Shown here one piece after another: positions 34,318 through 36,085 of a stretch of 36,085 nucleotides of DNA. A model generated the notes under the pieces. It did no database searches. It saw nothing but the letters and a program-made list of their open reading frames with translations, and had not been told where the DNA came from. A program made the translations under genes and the position numbers. Source of the DNA: an uncultured Lachnospiraceae bacterium (lineage in GTDB: Bacteria > Bacillota > Clostridia > Lachnospirales > Lachnospiraceae). The stretch spans positions 1-36,085 of the forward strand of contig CANQDA010000035.1 of the NCBI GenBank assembly GCA_947591155.1, given 5' to 3'. The stretch's first letter is position 1, and the number at the start of each line of letters is the position of its first letter.

Positions 34318-34377
34318 CGGTCTGCCTTTCCTTTTTTGCTGCATGGTGGAACTTGGGACAAATAATCAAAAAAAGGC

Positions 34378-34406
34378 TTGAAAATATAGAAGATTTGAAA
34401 TATAAT
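34378..34406 (+). promoter_or_regulatory. Promoter of tuf
   Basis: TTGAAA (34378-34383), a 17-bp spacer and TATAAT (34401-34406). The start point is near 34413, about 60 bases before the tuf ATG. It gives EF-Tu its own strong transcription besides the str operon. Confidence 0.88.
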
Positions 34407-34472
34407 CTAATCTAGCCAATTTAATGCAAAGTAAATGATGCGAAAAGCAAGTTATTAAGGAGGACATTCAAA

Positions 34473-35666
34473 ATGGCAAAGGCTAAATTCGAAAGAACCA
34501 AACCGCATTGTAACATTGGTACCATCGGACACGTTGACCATGGTAAGACAACTCTGACGGCTGCTATTACAAAGACTCTGAATCAGAGACTTGGCCTCGG
34601 CGAGGCTGTTGCATTCGAGAACATCGACAAGGCTCCGGAAGAGAGAGAGCGTGGTATCACGATCTCTACCGCTCACGTTGAGTATGAGACCGAGAAGAGA
34701 CACTACGCACACGTTGACTGCCCAGGCCATGCTGACTATGTAAAGAACATGATCACCGGCGCTGCTCAGATGGACGGAGCTATCCTCGTAGTTGCTGCTA
34801 CGGACGGTGTTATGGCTCAGACGAAGGAGCACATCCTTCTGTCCCGTCAGGTAGGCGTTCCGTATATCGTAGTGTTCATGAACAAGTGCGATATGGTAGA
34901 CGACGAAGAGCTGCTTGAGCTGGTTGACATGGAGATCCGTGAGCTGCTCAACGAGTACGAGTTCCCGGGCGACGATACGCCGATCATCCAGGGTTCCGCT
35001 CTGAAGGCTCTTGAGGATCCGTCGGGCGAGTGGGGCGACAAGATCATGGAGCTCATGAACGCGGTTGACGAGTGGGTTCCGGATCCGCAGCGTGACACAG
35101 ACAAGCCGTTCCTTATGCCGGTAGAGGACGTGTTCACGATCACAGGCCGTGGTACCGTTGCTACGGGCCGTGTAGAGCGTGGTACGCTTCATCTGAACGA
35201 GGAAGTTGAGATCGTAGGCGTTAAGGAAGAGATCCAGAAGACGACCGTTACCGGTATCGAGATGTTCCGTAAGCTTCTCGACGAGGCGCAGGCCGGCGAC
35301 AACATCGGCGCTCTGCTTCGTGGTATCAAGAGAGAGAACATCGAGCGTGGCCAGGTGCTCGTGAAACCGGGTTCGATCAAGTGCCATACGAAGTTCACGG
35401 CTCAGGTTTACGTACTGACCAAGGACGAGGGTGGCCGTCATACGCCGTTCTTCAACAACTATCGTCCGCAGTTCTACTTCAGAACGACCGACGTTACGGG
35501 CGTGATCAATCTTCCGGAAGGCACCGAGATGTGCATGCCGGGCGACAATGTTGAGATGACCATCGAGCTGATCCATCCGATCGCTATGGAGCAGGGTCTT
35601 ACCTTCGCTATCCGTGAGGGTGGTCGTACGGTTGGTTCGGGCCGTGTTGCGACGATCATCGAGTAA
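34473..35666 (+). CDS. tuf: Translation elongation factor Tu
   Basis: GTPase of 397 residues that delivers aminoacyl-tRNA to the ribosome. G motifs [23 protein letters not shown] and [12 protein letters not shown] are intact, as are the domain II and III segments ([26 protein letters not shown]). AAGGAGGA precedes the ATG. Codon use is more biased than in its neighbours (for example CGT arginine), as expected for a very highly expressed gene. A strong terminator follows at 35689. Confidence 0.98.
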   Translation: MAKAKFERTKPHCNIGTIGHVDHGKTTLTAAITKTLNQRLGLGEAVAFENIDKAPEERERGITISTAHVEYETEKRHYAHVDCPGHADYVKNMITGAAQMDGAILVVAATDGVMAQTKEHILLSRQVGVPYIVVFMNKCDMVDDEELLELVDMEIRELLNEYEFPGDDTPIIQGSALKALEDPSGEWGDKIMELMNAVDEWVPDPQRDTDKPFLMPVEDVFTITGRGTVATGRVERGTLHLNEEVEIVGVKEEIQKTTVTGIEMFRKLLDEAQAGDNIGALLRGIKRENIERGQVLVKPGSIKCHTKFTAQVYVLTKDEGGRHTPFFNNYRPQFYFRTTDVTGVINLPEGTEMCMPGDNVEMTIELIHPIAMEQGLTFAIREGGRTVGSGRVATIIE

Positions 35667-35688
35667 TTGAGAAAAATGCAGTAAAAGC

Positions 35689-35721
35689 AAGGCTTCCGGG
35701 GATTTCTCCGGAAGCCTTTTT
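35689..35721 (+). terminator. Rho-independent terminator after tuf
   Basis: AAGGCTTCCGG (35689-35699) pairs with CCGGAAGCCTT (35708-35718) over an 8-base loop, with a T-run continuing to 35721. A strong, canonical end for the tuf transcript. Confidence 0.93.
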
Positions 35722-35800
35722 GTGTGACTGGCAGCTTTATATGGTGTCTATGCTTCTATTTTGCTTCTAAAATATTCGGGAAATGAAAATCTAACGGGCA

Positions 35801-36085
35801 TTATCCAAGCAATTCCTTGTTCTTCTGGATATATTCTTTCCAGACCGCTTCTCGGTCTTTCTGGTGTGTGTTCTCGTATTTTTCCGTATATTCATCATGC
35901 AGCTTTTTCAGTTCGTCCATCAGCGGCGTATCGCTGGAAACTTTTCCCCGACGGATGCGCCCATAGAGTTTGTTATAGGCTTTGGTAAATTCCTGATGGA
36001 TGGGATGTTGGAACAGCTTTTCCTTGTAGGTCTTTCTCACGCCGACTTCGCTGCAGGTAGCGGCAGTATTTTTGTATATGCGGCT
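35801..36085 (-). CDS. C-terminal part of an unrecognised, highly charged protein (partial at window edge)
   Basis: The minus-strand frame is open from the window edge to a stop at 35801, giving 94 visible residues. A GTG at 36040 could start a 79-residue protein, but no ribosome binding site is evident and the frame continues through it (TCSEVG just before). I therefore read it as a fragment of a longer gene. The visible part is very rich in Lys, Glu and Tyr (VRKTYKEKLFQHPIHQEF, KLHDEYTEKYENTH, VWKEYIQKNKELLG). A single cysteine before YKEK recalls zinc-ribbon-ended proteins of the DUF6076 type found in Clostridia mobile regions; this is only a resemblance. It is AT-richer than the upstream genes and faces tuf. 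Confidence 0.5.
   Translation of the reverse strand, partial: SRIYKNTAATCSEVGVRKTYKEKLFQHPIHQEFTKAYNKLYGRIRRGKVSSDTPLMDELKKLHDEYTEKYENTHQKDREAVWKEYIQKNKELLG

Noticed and set aside
34302..34335. fusA-tuf hairpin as a true terminator.
   Set aside because: The stem is short and the T-run is about 15 bases away, so it was listed only as a hairpin.
32357..34369. A very long minus-strand open frame (670 codons) opposite fusA.
   Set aside because: It is a shadow of the strong codon bias of fusA: composition is Arg/His/Leu-rich, there is no family resemblance, and EF-G on the plus strand is certain.

Overview
The window reads as a chromosomal core region of an endospore-forming, fairly GC-rich Clostridia, most likely Lachnospiraceae. 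The evidence is a division and cell wall (dcw) cluster with tandem class B PBPs, spoIIGA-sigE, a Spo0E-like peptide, and ribosomal and elongation-factor proteins of typical Clostridia type. The family assignment is inferred from protein flavour, not from a search. Nearly all genes lie on the + strand. The exceptions are a secreted Ig-like protein, aroE with a small upstream gene, and a partial gene at the right edge.

Layout. (1) 1-7438: a 10-bp tandem repeat, then a YugP-type zinc peptidase, rsmB, rlmN, a PP2C phosphatase, the PASTA kinase prkC, and rsgA. This is the usual Firmicutes rRNA-modification and Ser/Thr signalling operon, with ATGA-type overlaps. (2) 7439-10033: ychF, an intergenic palindromic element, lgt, and a 48-aa Spo0E-like gene overlapping the lgt end, closed by a strong terminator. 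(3) 10101-23868: the dcw cluster mraZ-rsmH-ftsL-pbp-pbp-mraY-murD-ftsW/spoVE-murA-ftsQ-ftsZ. It is driven by a near-consensus promoter followed by four GTGG boxes at exact 10-bp spacing (a likely MraZ operator), with a separate ftsZ promoter and a terminator after ftsZ. murG, murB, murC and ftsA are not in the cluster. (4) 23944-28912: a divergent secreted Ig-like protein and an OmpR-type two-component system, then aroE (-) and aroD (+), divergent around a regulatory region. (5) 29018-30707: spoIIGA-sigE behind a promoter with the wide spacing known for Spo0A-activated spoIIG. (6) 30743-35721: the str operon rpsL-rpsG-fusA plus tuf, with consensus promoters at rpsL and tuf and a terminator after tuf. 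(7) 35801-36085: the C-terminal part of an unrecognised gene.

How the genes fit together. PrkC and its phosphatase sense and relay cell-wall state. The dcw genes make lipid-linked precursors (MurA, MurD, MraY) and the septal synthesis machine (FtsL, FtsQ, FtsW, two PBPs, FtsZ). The Spo0E-like peptide would drain phosphate from Spo0A, whose likely target promoter drives spoIIGA-sigE later in the window. The str operon and tuf supply translation.

Most interesting signals. (a) A 113-nt near-perfect hairpin just upstream of aroD, whose right arm can instead pair with the aroD ribosome binding site, giving two mutually exclusive structures. (b) A 30-residue C-terminal module shared without gaps (16/30 identical) by the first PBP and FtsQ, two divisome proteins that are not otherwise homologous. 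(c) The phased MraZ box array. (d) The 21-bp-spaced spoIIG-type promoter. (e) Two adjacent 11-bp direct repeats between the response regulator gene and the secreted protein gene. (f) Two small genes (48 and 49 codons) with good ribosome binding sites. I saw no CRISPR array, tRNA, rRNA, insertion sequence or prophage.
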